Shown: positions 18,377 to 27,783, counted from the first letter of the stretch. The stretch: 64,000 nt of DNA from Comamonas avium (GCF_014836675.1 NZ_JACSQK010000010.1:1-64000), one strand, 5' to 3'. Notes: generated by a model not told the origin, from the letters alone. Made by a program: numbers and translations.

Positions 18377-19216
18377 ATGCAACGTCGCCACTGTTTGTCA
18401 GCCATGCTCCAGCTCAGTGTCTGTTCAGCTCTGCCAGTCTGGGCAGCAGACAGCGAAGTTCTCCCAATGGATAGCCGTGTTCCTGGAGGGATAGCCCGCC
18501 TGTCGCTTGGTCCCTCATCCTCTCGCCCCAAAGTGGCCACGTCGGAGGGCATTCCTGTATTGGTCATTGGTGACATGATCGAATGGACTGCGCTGGTGGG
18601 TATTCCACTGTCAGCCAAACCAGGCATTCATGCAGTCACCGTGCATAACGACGACGGGACACAATCGCTGGACTACAAAGTCTCGGACAAGCAATACACA
18701 GAACAGCGTCTGAAAGTCTCTCCCAAGACCGTAGACCTAGCACCACAAGATTTGGCCCGCCATGAGCGTGAACGCGCGCACCAGCAAACGATCATGGCGC
18801 TTTACAGCACACCCACATCAGAAACGACGGTCTTGGGTATGCAACAACCCTGCCCTGGCCGCAGATCGAGCAGCTTTGGGTTGCGCCGCGTCTTTAATGG
18901 CCAATCACGCAACCCACACAGCGGCATGGATATCGCCGCCGCAACAGGCACTGTCATCAAAGCACCTTTGCATGGGAAGGTCGTTGATGTTGGGGATTAT
19001 TTTTTTAATGGTGGCACTGTCTGGCTGGATCACGGAGGTGGGCTGCTGACGATGTATTGCCATCTTTCCAGCACACAGTGCAAAGTCGGCGACCTCCTGC
19101 AGGCAGGCCAAGCATTTTGCAAAGTTGGCGCCACAGGGCGAGTCACAGGACCTCACCTGCATTGGGGAGTCATGCTCAATCGAACCATGGTGGACCCCGC
19201 GTTATTTTTAGGCTGA
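18377..19216 (+). CDS. Secreted M23-family peptidoglycan endopeptidase
   Basis: A zinc metallopeptidase expected to cut peptidoglycan cross-links in the periplasm. After a signal peptide ending near PVWAADS comes an all-beta region (residues about 40-130) and a C-terminal LytM/M23 domain. The metal ligands look complete: HSGMD (HxxxD), HLSS and HLHWG (HxH). It differs in this from the NlpD-like protein at 49.0 kb. The ATG at 18377 gives the cleanest signal sequence; ATGs at 18341 and 18350 are possible. Confidence 0.85.
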   Translation: MQRRHCLSAMLQLSVCSALPVWAADSEVLPMDSRVPGGIARLSLGPSSSRPKVATSEGIPVLVIGDMIEWTALVGIPLSAKPGIHAVTVHNDDGTQSLDYKVSDKQYTEQRLKVSPKTVDLAPQDLARHERERAHQQTIMALYSTPTSETTVLGMQQPCPGRRSSSFGLRRVFNGQSRNPHSGMDIAAATGTVIKAPLHGKVVDVGDYFFNGGTVWLDHGGGLLTMYCHLSSTQCKVGDLLQAGQAFCKVGATGRVTGPHLHWGVMLNRTMVDPALFLG

Positions 19217-19268
19217 TGCAGCAAAAACCTATGCAAAGCCAGCGTCACCCGGTGTTTATTTCGAGTGA

Positions 19269-19868
19269 CTAACGCTTGCGGCTGCCGGCAAGTTCCTGAG
19301 GTGCATCCACCAGCAAATAGCGGCGCATCAAATCAAAAAAACTGTCGTAAAACTGGTCGCTGGTTACGGTTTCGCTGCCAATTTTGATCATGGAATCATG
19401 CCCAGCAGCGACAGGAACAGAGACTGTACCCAGCATGCTGACCCCTAGACTGGCAGAGTTGCTGGCCATTTTCAAAGCAAAGCTGTCTTGCAAAGCGCTG
19501 ACAAAACCCATGCTCAGCTGACCATCACCGCTCTCTGGCACACAGGTGACGCGAATGTTCATCAGTACATGGCGGTCAGACTGTGGCTGAAAACTTTTTT
19601 GCCCCTCGACAGATTCCTTGTCGGTCTTGTTAACGATATACCCCTGGCTCAGCAATGCCCGGCGTGCCGCCTCGCAAGTCTGCGCAGGCGTGGCATCAAA
19701 CAACCGTGAGTAAGTTGCTGCAGAGCCAAACTTTTCCTCCACCTTCACCAGACTGTCCGTCTTGGAGCCACCCCAACTGCCGCATGCCGTCAAGATGGCT
19801 ATGGAGCCTGCAGCGACACATGCACGCGACAGCGCACGCACTGAATTCAAAGTAAAAAAATTGGACAT
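19269..19868 (-). CDS. DUF2242-like lipoprotein
   Basis: A 199-residue outer-envelope lipoprotein with a lipobox ILTACGS near residue 30. The mature part carries TYSRLFDATPAQTCEAARRALLSQGY and ends in a basic tail (GSRKR). It fits the poorly described DUF2242 group; function is unknown. The ATG at 19868 follows the usual signal layout. It is transcribed away from the META-domain lipoprotein at 20121, with about 250 bases between them that hold no further recognisable gene. Confidence 0.7.
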   Translation of the reverse strand: MSNFFTLNSVRALSRACVAAGSIAILTACGSWGGSKTDSLVKVEEKFGSAATYSRLFDATPAQTCEAARRALLSQGYIVNKTDKESVEGQKSFQPQSDRHVLMNIRVTCVPESGDGQLSMGFVSALQDSFALKMASNSASLGVSMLGTVSVPVAAGHDSMIKIGSETVTSDQFYDSFFDLMRRYLLVDAPQELAGSRKR

Positions 19869-20120
19869 GCCTGTTCCACACGAAAGCTGTGATTGTGAGC
19901 CGCACTGCAAAGTGCTGCACATTGCAGTGCTTTGACCGCTCATTATTTTATAGCTGCCTGAAGTTTTACACAGCCTGCCTGCACGCGATCAACAACATGT
20001 AAAAAGTATCAAGACGTTGTCCCACAGACTTGATGGGAACATTGAGTCGCGAGCAAAAGTATTCTTCATGCATGCTTGTCGTTAAACGTGCAAGATGCGC
20101 GATTAGGAGGTTATAGCTCA

Positions 20121-20924
20121 ATGTTAAATTTGAAATCACTCGGTGTGGCTTGCGCACTCAGCACCACGGCTTTGGTGGGCTGCAGCAGCTCTGCGGACTT
20201 GAAAACCCCAGCACACGCGAATGCGGCGACACTGCAGTCGCACCACTGGCAACTGCAGCAGGCATTGACTGCACAAGGCACTGCAGACAAGCAATGGCAA
20301 GTGCCAGCTTCTGCCTCAAATACCACACGCACAGTGGGCCTGCGCTTTTCTGCGGACCATATCGTCAGTGTTGACCGTCTGTGCAACCTCATCAGTGGTG
20401 GCTACCGCACGCAAGGCGAACAGATGCACATCGAGCGCTTGACATCAACCATGATGGCTTGCGGCAACACTGACTTGATGCAATTGGAAAAGAATGTTGC
20501 ACAACAGCTGAGCAACGTCAGCACCTGGAAAATCACTGATGGCGCTCCACCCATCTTGGAATTGAATTTTAAAAGTGGGGCGAAATGGCAGCTTAAAGGT
20601 CAACCGACCCCTGAGACCCTTTATGGGCAAAGTGAACGCATCTTCTTAGAAGTTGCGCCACAAAAAGTAGCTTGCAATCATCCCTTGATTCCGAACGCTC
20701 AATGCTTGCAAGTGCGCGAGCTCAAATACAACGAGCAGGGCATCAAGCAAAGCACGGGCACTTGGGAAAACTTCTACGGCGCGATTGAAGGCTATACACA
20801 CCAGGCGGGCGTGCGCAACGTATTGCGCATCAAACGCTTCACACGCCCTCAACCCATGCCCGCAGATGCATCCAAGTTCGTCTACGTCCTTGACATGACC
20901 GTTGAAAGTGAAATCGTGCGATAA
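20121..20924 (+). CDS. META/DUF4377-domain lipoprotein
   Basis: A 267-residue lipoprotein (lipobox ALVGCSS). The first half (residues 50-150) resembles the META domain of HslJ: HHWQLQQA, a central strand set, and MHIERLTSTMMACG. The second half resembles DUF4377, with CLQVRELKYNEQGI and WENFYGAIEGYTHQAGVRNVLRIKR. Such fusions are associated with stress resistance in HslJ-like proteins, but the role here is unproven. The ribosome site AGGAGG lies ten bases before the ATG. The gene is followed by a strong terminator. Confidence 0.75.
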   Translation: MLNLKSLGVACALSTTALVGCSSSADLKTPAHANAATLQSHHWQLQQALTAQGTADKQWQVPASASNTTRTVGLRFSADHIVSVDRLCNLISGGYRTQGEQMHIERLTSTMMACGNTDLMQLEKNVAQQLSNVSTWKITDGAPPILELNFKSGAKWQLKGQPTPETLYGQSERIFLEVAPQKVACNHPLIPNAQCLQVRELKYNEQGIKQSTGTWENFYGAIEGYTHQAGVRNVLRIKRFTRPQPMPADASKFVYVLDMTVESEIVR

Positions 20925-20941
20925 GAGAATATCGACGATAG

Positions 20942-20977
20942 AAAAAAAGCCCTTGCACTGCTGCAAGGGCTTTTTTC
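20942..20977 (+). terminator. Terminator of the META/DUF4377 gene
   Basis: A 15-bp stem (AAAAAAGCCCTTGCA) with loop CTGC and a thymine run. Confidence 0.9.
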
Positions 20978-21118
20978 TTGGGCATCTGAGTTGTACCCAA
21001 CATCTGTGGGCCTAGCTGTGGACAACCTTAGGAATAAGTGCCAAAACTGAGCACCAGCCTAGCTTTGCGGGCCATGCTCAAATTTCAGGCAATGGCCATT
21101 TGAGCTTGCTCTGGCCAA

Positions 21119-21457
21119 TTAAGTGAAGCGGAAAGAGCCATCCACAAACATTGATGCGCGATGCCCACGATCACTCATTTGATCTGCATAAGACCAAAAT
21201 GCTTTGACCGTTCCGTTGTCTGTATCAATGATCTGGCTGACTGTGAAGCCTGTTTTCTCAATCCAGTTGAGAAAGTGCAAGGTGTCCGACAGTTGCAGAT
21301 AGCTCAGCCTCTCATTGCCCTGTGTTACGTTCCCGTTCTTGTCAGTCACACGCCACTGCAGCTCCCCACGGACTGAGTAGCTCACTTGCGCGGTGCTCTC
21401 AGGAAACTGAATAACTGCCTCGCGCCCTAACAAGGCCCCTGTGTAATGCATCGTCAT
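21119..21457 (-). CDS. MoaF-like small protein
   Basis: A 112-residue protein with no signal peptide. The pattern GELQWRVTDKNG, then ERLSYLQLSDTLHFLNWIEKTGFTVSQIIDTDNGTVKAF, resembles the lipocalin-like MoaF/MoaF-related family, which is linked to small-molecule binding but not well characterised. The ATG at 21457 has GGAGAAGGA seven bases upstream, which decides the start. It is a single gene between the META lipoprotein and the unknown gene below. Confidence 0.65.
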   Translation of the reverse strand: MTMHYTGALLGREAVIQFPESTAQVSYSVRGELQWRVTDKNGNVTQGNERLSYLQLSDTLHFLNWIEKTGFTVSQIIDTDNGTVKAFWSYADQMSDRGHRASMFVDGSFRFT

Positions 21458-21630
21458 AGTGAATCCTTCTCCATTTCTCCTCCGATCAAAACCGGAGACC
21501 ATGGGATTTATTGTTTGATGTGCACTATCAAAGCTCTGTGGGAATACTGCTCATGATCAAGCAAGCGCCTAGGCGGCATATGTAATAGGTGCCAAGGCCA
21601 GCACGCTGAAGTGCAATATGCACAGGCCTC

Positions 21631-22494
21631 TCACAGCACCGTGTTGTGTCTGACCCAGTGCAGTTTTTCGACATGGCTTTGCAGTTGCTTGGCATGCAAT
21701 TGCAGCATTGCCTTGGCCTCTGGTGCCAGATGCTTTCGCAAGGCTCGCTGATAGGCAGACAATAAGTTTTTCTCTCTGAACTCACACATTTCGAACACTT
21801 GTGCAGGCACCCAGTCTGACAAGCTGGATTTGAGCTTCAGCCAATGAAAGCGCAGGCGTTTGTGCCACGGACTGACCGGAATCTGCACCACAGCAGGCGT
21901 CAAGGACTGCAAGCCATCGATCATGCTCTGAAGCATATGAATGTGGCGCTCAATCACCTGTCTGGAGAAATCACTCATTGGAATGCAGTGCATGCGTTGC
22001 AATTCACCGGCCAGGGTCAGACACGCGTGGTGCAGTGGGTCAATCACCCCCGCAATCTCATGCCCACGCATCAGGCTTGGGGCATGCTGCTGCACGTTAC
22101 GCATTTGCAGGCCAGCATGACGCCAGCCATCTCTGACGGCCACATGCACCTCTCGCCAGGGAAGCAAACTGGTTGTGCGTTGATGCGGCCAGCGCACCTC
22201 AAGCTGCTTGACTAAATCGCCAAAATTGGCATCTGGGTGCTGCAGCGCACTTTTCCAACCTAATCTGTATGCAGGCCTGTATTGGTCATAGCTTCGCCCC
22301 GCCACGTAATATGGTTCTTGAAAGAAATGAGCATGCCAGTATTCATCCTCAAGGTCTGCCACCAGCAGCATCTGCGTATCTATGGCGGCGATGGCGTCAT
22401 CTTCTTCAAGCGGTTGCAGGTGCGAAGCCTGAGCGTCAGTACCTCCACTCGCTATCGCGCGTGCCGACGAGGGAGAAAGGGATCTAGAAAGCAT
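21631..22494 (-). CDS. Protein of unknown function
   Basis: 287 residues, soluble, with no signal peptide. An acidic stretch with the pattern ADLEDEYWHAHFFQEPYYV is followed by GRSYDQYRPAYRLGW, which looks like a conserved domain. The C-terminal half is helical with many histidine, arginine and leucine residues (EKNLLSAYQRALRKHL), reminiscent of the ferritin-like DUF2383 fold, but I cannot confirm this. It stands alone upstream of the ntrC terminator. Confidence 0.55.
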   Translation of the reverse strand: MLSRSLSPSSARAIASGGTDAQASHLQPLEEDDAIAAIDTQMLLVADLEDEYWHAHFFQEPYYVAGRSYDQYRPAYRLGWKSALQHPDANFGDLVKQLEVRWPHQRTTSLLPWREVHVAVRDGWRHAGLQMRNVQQHAPSLMRGHEIAGVIDPLHHACLTLAGELQRMHCIPMSDFSRQVIERHIHMLQSMIDGLQSLTPAVVQIPVSPWHKRLRFHWLKLKSSLSDWVPAQVFEMCEFREKNLLSAYQRALRKHLAPEAKAMLQLHAKQLQSHVEKLHWVRHNTVL

Positions 22495-22654
22495 GGATCT
22501 AATGCAGATAAAACGGGCTAATTACTCAAAATAAATGCCGACATGCGGCCTCTTGATTGTTAACAACCATGTCATCTGCAATGGGTCGGCAGAGATTGCC
22601 GATATCTGTAGGACTGCTTCAAATAGTGAGCATCAACGTGTTGGCCTGCAATAA

Positions 22655-22684
22655 AAAAGGGCGTATGCACGCATACACCCTTTT
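22655..22684 (-). terminator. Terminator downstream of ntrC
   Basis: A stem of AAAAGGG/CCCTTTT and GTATGC/GCATAC with one C-A mismatch and a two-base loop. It lies 18 bases after the ntrC stop and can work in both directions. Confidence 0.75.
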
Positions 22685-22702
22685 CTTGAAGCCACCTGGT
22701 GC

Positions 22703-24250
22703 TTAATTTTCTGCCATGACACGCTCTGATCCATCCAGTCCCAGTTCCTGAATTTTTCGCGTAATCGTGTTGCGCCCAATACCAAGACGCAGCGCGGCCT
22801 CCATGCGCTTGCCGTGCGTCAGGCCCAGCGCTGTCGTGATCAAGCTGGATTCAAAGCGTTGACTCAGGACATCCCAAACATCTTTGCAGTCACTTTGCAA
22901 AAGTTTGCGCGCCTCCACTTCTAGCAGCGCCTCCCAGCCCTGCAGCAGCGAAGCTTCACTGTGCTGTATGGCAGTCTGCCCAAGTCCTGTAGCTGATGGT
23001 GAGTGCGCTACAGGTTCTGGCACTGCCGTCATCGCCATATTCACCACGGAGGCCGCTGCCGCTAAATCATCTGCACCGCCCAATACTTCAGGCGGAAGAT
23101 CCTGGGTAGAAATCTGCTGCGCAGGGGCCATCACCGTCAGCCAATGGCAGATGTTCTCCAGCTGCCGGACATTGCCAGGAAAGCTGAACTGCGACATGCG
23201 CTGCAGCGCTGCTTCGGAAATGCGTTTGGGCTCTACCCCCAGTTGCTTGGCACTGCGTTGCAGAAAATATTTGACCAGCATAGGAACATCTTCTGCACGC
23301 TCACGCAACGATGGCAAACGCAGGCGAATCACATTCAAGCGGTGAAACAAGTCCTCACGAAAAACGCCATCTTTCACGCGTTGTTCCAAGTTCTGGTGGG
23401 TCGCTGCAATCACGCGCACATTGCTCTTGACGGCAGTATGTCCACCTACGCGATAAAACTGCCCGTCAGACAGCACGCGCAGCAAACGCGTTTGCAGGTC
23501 AAAGGGCATGTCTCCGATTTCATCCAAGAACAGCGTTCCACCCTCTGCCTGCTCAAACCGGCCACGGCGTTGTGTCTGAGCGCCCGTAAAGGCTCCTCGC
23601 TCATGGCCAAACAATTCTGACTCCAGCAAGTCCTTGGGAATTGCGGCAGTGTTGATCGCTACAAAGGGGCCGCCTGAAACGGGTGAATGTTTGTGCAAGG
23701 CACGCGCCACCAGCTCTTTACCCGAGCCCGATTCACCCGTGATCAAGACGGTGACAGCGCTTTGACTCAAACGGCCAATGGCTCTAAACACATCCTGCAT
23801 GGCCGGTGCTTGTCCGAGCATCTCGGGCATGACTGCCTGACGCTCTTCTGCAACCTGTTCGCGCTCACTTTCTTCGAGAGCCCGGCGAATCAGCTCCACC
23901 GCTTTTGGCAAGTCAAAGGGCTTTGGCAAATACTCAAAAGCCCCGCGCTGAAAGGCTGATACCGCACTGTCCAAGTCTGAGTAGGCCGTCATGATGATGA
24001 CCGGCAGATCTGGCAGCCGGGCATGCACCTCTTCCAGCAGCTGAAGGCCAGAGCCACCCGGCATGCGGATATCACTCACCAGTACACGGGGGCCCTGCTG
24101 ACCTGGGTCGCCCTCAGGCAAGTCAGCCAACGCTGCCAGCACTTCGCGGGGGTTGCTAAAGCTGCGTGTATGAAGGTTTTCGCGAGCTAGCGCCTTCTCT
24201 AAGACGAAGCGGATCGAGGGGTCGTCATCTACTATCCAGATCGGCTTCAT
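22703..24250 (-). CDS. ntrC: Nitrogen regulation protein NR(I), sigma54 activator
   Basis: Response regulator that, when phosphorylated by NtrB, oligomerises and drives open-complex formation at sigma54 promoters. The receiver domain has the acidic pocket IVDDDPS and phospho-acceptor D60 in [10 protein letters not shown]. The AAA+ domain has Walker A GESGSGKE, the sigma54-contacting GAFTGA loop and Walker B FLDEIGDM. The C-terminal Fis-type helix-turn-helix is [16 protein letters not shown]. The 515-residue length is typical. It lies 44 bases after ntrB, and NtrC-like sites occur upstream of glnA in this window. Confidence 0.96.
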   Translation of the reverse strand: MKPIWIVDDDPSIRFVLEKALARENLHTRSFSNPREVLAALADLPEGDPGQQGPRVLVSDIRMPGGSGLQLLEEVHARLPDLPVIIMTAYSDLDSAVSAFQRGAFEYLPKPFDLPKAVELIRRALEESEREQVAEERQAVMPEMLGQAPAMQDVFRAIGRLSQSAVTVLITGESGSGKELVARALHKHSPVSGGPFVAINTAAIPKDLLESELFGHERGAFTGAQTQRRGRFEQAEGGTLFLDEIGDMPFDLQTRLLRVLSDGQFYRVGGHTAVKSNVRVIAATHQNLEQRVKDGVFREDLFHRLNVIRLRLPSLRERAEDVPMLVKYFLQRSAKQLGVEPKRISEAALQRMSQFSFPGNVRQLENICHWLTVMAPAQQISTQDLPPEVLGGADDLAAAASVVNMAMTAVPEPVAHSPSATGLGQTAIQHSEASLLQGWEALLEVEARKLLQSDCKDVWDVLSQRFESSLITTALGLTHGKRMEAALRLGIGRNTITRKIQELGLDGSERVMAEN

Positions 24251-24294
24251 ATGCAGTGTTTACCTTCCGTTGCGTGTTCTAAAAGGCCCAGGTC

Positions 24295-25368
24295 TTAAGG
24301 CAGCGGGATAAGGATACGGAAATCCGTACGCCCGGGCATGCTTTCGCATTCAATAAGACCATGATGACGCTGCACAAATGTTTGCGCCAAGGGCAGCCCT
24401 AAGCCCGAACCTCCATCCCGGCCAGTCACCAGCGGATAAAAAATCCGCTCCTTGATGTGATCTGGCACGCCGGGGCCGTTGTCAATCACATGCAATTCCA
24501 ATGCCAGTCTGTGTCGCTGGCGACCAATCGTTACCTGACGGACAACCCGTGTCCGCAATGTGATCTCGGCATCGCCGTTGTCCAGCTTCTCCGAGAGCAC
24601 CTGCGCTGCGTTTTGAACAATGTTGAGCAGCGCCTGAATCAGCTGTGCGCGATCGCCCTTGAACTCCGGGATAGAAATATCGTAGTCACGCCGAATCTTT
24701 AATCCTTGCGGATATTCCAGCAAGACCAGCGAGCGTACGCGCTCACAAACCTCATGAATATTCAGATCCACCAGTTGATGGGGGTGACGGTGCGGCGCCA
24801 GCAAGCGATCCACCAGGCTTTGCAAGCGGTCGGCCTCATGAATGATGACCTGCGTGTACTCCCTGAGCTCTTTGGTCTCCAAATCCATTTCCAGCAGTTG
24901 GGCCGCCCCGCGAATACCACCCAGCGGATTTTTGATTTCGTGGGCCAAGTTACGCACCAGCTCTTTGTTGGCCTGCGCTTGCTCTACCAAACGCTCTTCT
25001 CTGTCTTGTCTCGCCTGCTGCTCCAGCACCCACAGCTCAATCAATTTCAGCTCAGAGTGCTCGATGGCTGTCACCGTCACATGGACAAACAAGGACTCTT
25101 GCACAGCGCGCTGCAGGCCCGTATCAAAACTCATGGCGGCGTAGCCTTGACCGTGGGCCGCACCCAGCCCTGAACGCAACAAGGATGGATCGGAAAGGTG
25201 CTGAGCAAACTCTCCGCCTTCCAGCATCCGGCGGGACATGCCCATGGCACTCTCAAGTGCAGCATTGGCAAAGACAACAGCCCCCTTGTCATCCACAACC
25301 ACCACTAAAGTGGACAGAAGATCCAGCGCTGCAAAACGCGGTATGGCGTCATAGGAATCAACCGGCAT
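24295..25368 (-). CDS. ntrB: Nitrogen sensor histidine kinase NR(II)
   Basis: Phosphorylates or dephosphorylates NtrC under PII control. A PAS domain covers residues about 15-120 (DLLSTLVVVVDDKGAVVFANAAL). The H-box is LAHEIKNPLGGIRGAAQLLE, and the catalytic ATPase boxes are NIVQNAAQ (N), DNGPGVP (G1) and GSGLGLPLA (G2). No membrane segment is present, as expected of a cytosolic kinase. I use the ATG at 25368; a TTG nine codons upstream would overlap the preceding gene. Confidence 0.95.
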   Translation of the reverse strand: MPVDSYDAIPRFAALDLLSTLVVVVDDKGAVVFANAALESAMGMSRRMLEGGEFAQHLSDPSLLRSGLGAAHGQGYAAMSFDTGLQRAVQESLFVHVTVTAIEHSELKLIELWVLEQQARQDREERLVEQAQANKELVRNLAHEIKNPLGGIRGAAQLLEMDLETKELREYTQVIIHEADRLQSLVDRLLAPHRHPHQLVDLNIHEVCERVRSLVLLEYPQGLKIRRDYDISIPEFKGDRAQLIQALLNIVQNAAQVLSEKLDNGDAEITLRTRVVRQVTIGRQRHRLALELHVIDNGPGVPDHIKERIFYPLVTGRDGGSGLGLPLAQTFVQRHHGLIECESMPGRTDFRILIPLP

Positions 25369-25391
25369 GGGCTGCTCAAGCTTTCTAAAAA

Positions 25392-25889
25392 TCAACCACC
25401 TGAATGGCGCGAGAGTTCACGCTGAATACCTGCCACATCCGCCTCTTGCCGTGCAATGTTTGCCTTCAGTGCTTCCAGCCGTTCATTGAAAACCTGGGGA
25501 TTGCGCAGCTCCAATGCTGACTTCGTCGGATTGCCATCATTGAATTCGGCCTTCAGCGCATTGAGCTTGTCCTGGGCTTTCTTCAACTCTGCCTGCAAGA
25601 TGGCACGGGCATCGTTATCACGGGCTTTCTGCTGATTCGGGTCGACCTGCACAGCCCGATTACTGGCTGCAGGCTTGGGTTCACTGCTCGCTGCTTTTGC
25701 AGAAGAGGTGCCAGCGCCGCCGCCATCCGTGTGCACCACCGTGACGTGGCCACCCTCCATTACTTGACAGTTGCGCTGCTTGGCCACAGCGGCACTGTTG
25801 GTGTATTCATTGCCGCACCGGTAAATACGCTCTTGAGCCATGGCATTGCCAGCCATGGTGCACACCAAGAGAACTATCCATTTATTCAT
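25392..25889 (-). CDS. Exported DUF4124-like coiled-coil protein
   Basis: A 165-residue protein with a signal peptide (MNKWIVLLVCTMAGNAMAQ). A short domain IYRCGNEYTNSAAVAKQRNC, with two cysteines that could form a disulphide, resembles DUF4124 proteins. A Ser/Ala/Pro linker and a charged coiled coil (residues 90-160, AILQAELKKAQDKLNALKAEF) follow. The ribosome site GGAGG lies seven bases from the ATG. It sits between glnA and ntrB and starts 24 bases before ntrB, so it probably shares the ntrBC message. Its function is unknown. Confidence 0.75.
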   Translation of the reverse strand: MNKWIVLLVCTMAGNAMAQERIYRCGNEYTNSAAVAKQRNCQVMEGGHVTVVHTDGGGAGTSSAKAASSEPKPAASNRAVQVDPNQQKARDNDARAILQAELKKAQDKLNALKAEFNDGNPTKSALELRNPQVFNERLEALKANIARQEADVAGIQRELSRHSGG

Positions 25890-26012
25890 TCTTATGCCTC
25901 CATGCAAGGTTGGGCCGTGCGTCCACCAAGGTTGACGGCATCACTGCATTGTGCAGTGCAAGCCGCGCACTGTCCTTGATTTTCCGACTAGGCATAAGCA
26001 CCTTTGTCCTAT

Positions 26013-26039
26013 AAAAAAAGCAGCCCGAAGGCTGCTTTT
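26013..26039 (-). terminator. Terminator of glnA
   Basis: A 10-bp stem (AAAAGCAGCC, loop CGAA) with A/T runs on both sides. It lies about 48 bases beyond the glnA stop and separates glnA from the downstream ntrBC group. Confidence 0.85.
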
Positions 26040-26086
26040 GCGCATCTGCAGACAGCAGCCTGTGTACACAGGCCCCTTCATGCAGA

Positions 26087-27502
26087 TTACAGCGAGTAGT
26101 ACATGTCGTATTCGACAGGATGTACGGCCTGGCGAAAGCGTGTCACTTCACCCATCTTCAGCTCAATGTAGGCATCAATCATGCTGTCGCTGAACACACC
26201 ACCCTTGGTCAGGAAAGCGCGGTCGGCATCCAGTGCTTCCAAAGCCTGGTCCAGGCTGTGGCAGACAGTGGGCACCAGCTTGTCTTCTTCTGGAGGCAGG
26301 TGGTACAGATCCTTGGTGGCAGCTTCGCCGGGATGGATCTTGTTTTCCACACCATCCAAGCCAGCCATCAACAAGGCTGCAAAGCCCAGGTAGGGGTTCA
26401 TCAGTGGGTCTGGGAAGCGTGCTTCCACGCGGCGGCCCTTGGGGTTGCTCACGTAAGGAATACGGATCGAAGCCGAGCGGTTCTTGGCCGAGTAAGCCAG
26501 TTTCACTGGGGCTTCAAAGCCAGGGACCAGACGCTTGTATGAGTTAGTACCGGGGTTGGTGATGGCATTCAGTGCACGGGCGTGCTTGATGATGCCGCCA
26601 ATGTAGTACAGCGCAAAGTCAGACAGACCGGCATAGCCGTCGCCAGCAAACAGGTTCTTGCCGTCTTTCCACACGGACTGGTGCACGTGCATGCCAGAGC
26701 CGTTGTCACCCGAATAGGGCTTGGGCATGAAAGTGGCAGTTTTGCCGTAGGTATTGGCCACGTTCCAGATCACGTACTTTTGCAGCTGTGTCCAGTCAGC
26801 ACGCTCAACCAATGTCGAGAAGCGTGTGCCGATTTCGTTTTGACCTGCGCCCGCCACTTCGTGGTGGAACACTTCAACTGGAATGCCCAGAGACTCCAGG
26901 ATCAGGGACATTTCAGCGCGCATGTCTTGCGTACTGTCAACCGGAGGCACGGGGAAGTAGCCACCCTTGACGCGTGGACGGTGACCGCGGTTGCCGCCTT
27001 CAAACTTGGTGCCCGTGTTCCAAGGCGCTTCGTATTCTTCGATTTCAAAGAAGGGGTTGTGCGGCTCTGTACCCCAGCGCACGCCGTCGAAAATGAAAAA
27101 TTCAGGTTCTGGACCAAAGTAAGCGGTATCGCCCAGGCCAGAAGCCTTCAGGTAGGCTTCGGCGCGCTTGGCTACCGAGCGGGGGTCGCGGTCATAGGCC
27201 TTGCCATCACCGGGTTCGATCACGTCACACTGCAAAATCAGTGTGGTTTCTTCAAAGAAGGGGTCGATATTCGCGGTATTGGGATCGGGCATCAACAGCA
27301 TGTCCGAAGCTTCAATCCCCTTCCAACCGGCAACCGACGAACCGTCAAAGGCGTGGCCCGAAGAGAACTTGTCATCATCGAAGTGCGACACAGGCACGGT
27401 CACGTGCTGTTCTTTGCCACGGGTATCGGTGAAGCGGAAGTCAATAAATTTGACCTCGTTGTCCTTCACTAGGTTCATCACATCTGCAACGGTCTTAGCC
27501 AT
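26087..27502 (-). CDS. glnA: Glutamine synthetase, type I
   Basis: Forms glutamine from glutamate, ammonia and ATP; the main ammonia-assimilating enzyme. The 471-residue GSI subunit has the beta-grasp start ([15 protein letters not shown]), the latch FDGSSVAGW, the metal-binding catalytic region with [10 protein letters not shown] and [15 protein letters not shown], and the adenylylation loop ending [13 protein letters not shown] ([12 protein letters not shown]), whose tyrosine is the adenylylation target. AGGAGA precedes the ATG. Expression is probably sigma54- and NtrC-dependent, as shown by the sites listed upstream. Confidence 0.97.
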   Translation of the reverse strand: MAKTVADVMNLVKDNEVKFIDFRFTDTRGKEQHVTVPVSHFDDDKFSSGHAFDGSSVAGWKGIEASDMLLMPDPNTANIDPFFEETTLILQCDVIEPGDGKAYDRDPRSVAKRAEAYLKASGLGDTAYFGPEPEFFIFDGVRWGTEPHNPFFEIEEYEAPWNTGTKFEGGNRGHRPRVKGGYFPVPPVDSTQDMRAEMSLILESLGIPVEVFHHEVAGAGQNEIGTRFSTLVERADWTQLQKYVIWNVANTYGKTATFMPKPYSGDNGSGMHVHQSVWKDGKNLFAGDGYAGLSDFALYYIGGIIKHARALNAITNPGTNSYKRLVPGFEAPVKLAYSAKNRSASIRIPYVSNPKGRRVEARFPDPLMNPYLGFAALLMAGLDGVENKIHPGEAATKDLYHLPPEEDKLVPTVCHSLDQALEALDADRAFLTKGGVFSDSMIDAYIELKMGEVTRFRQAVHPVEYDMYYSL

Positions 27503-27547
27503 CAGGTTCTCCTGGAAAAGCGCTTCATAGAAAGTACGCGTTTAGCA

Positions 27548-27564
27548 AAGCAGTTTGTGTGCCA
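27548..27564 (-). promoter_or_regulatory. Sigma54 promoter of glnA
   Basis: On the minus strand the sequence reads TGGCAC, five bases, CTGCT. This matches the -24/-12 consensus (TGGCAC-N5-TTGCW), with exactly ten bases between the invariant GG and GC. Transcription should start near 27537, giving a leader of about 36 bases before the glnA ATG. Confidence 0.85.
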
Positions 27565-27640
27565 GCTTGAAACTGGCCCTGCTCCATACTTTCACAAGCA
27601 TAAGGCCATGAAGTATGTGGGCTTCACGGCCTTTGAGTCA

Positions 27641-27657
27641 TTCACCATTTTGGTGCA
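27641..27657. promoter_or_regulatory. NtrC binding site, strong match
   Basis: The 17-bp site reads TTCACCA, TTT, TGGTGCA. It matches 13 of 14 fixed positions of the enteric NtrC consensus TGCACCA-N3-TGGTGCA. Its centre lies about 112 bases upstream of the expected glnA start point, a normal enhancer position. Confidence 0.8.
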
Positions 27658-27689
27658 AATCTAGCAAACTCCTCCGAGCCTGCTTCATG

Positions 27690-27768
27690 GGCACCATTTT
27701 AGTTCGTAAGAACGCACCATATTGATGCACTTAGTCATCTACCCTACGGAATGCACCAATTGATTCAA
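27690..27768. promoter_or_regulatory. Array of weaker NtrC-like sites
   Basis: Three further partial matches to TGCACCA-N3-TGGTGCA occur: 27690-27706 (10 of 14), 27713-27729 (CGCACCA, TAT, TGATGCA; 12 of 14), and one good half-site, TGCACCA, at 27752. Together with the strong site they form a cluster of about 130 bp upstream of the glnA promoter. Confidence 0.55.
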
Positions 27769-27783
27769 AACACAACGGCCGGT

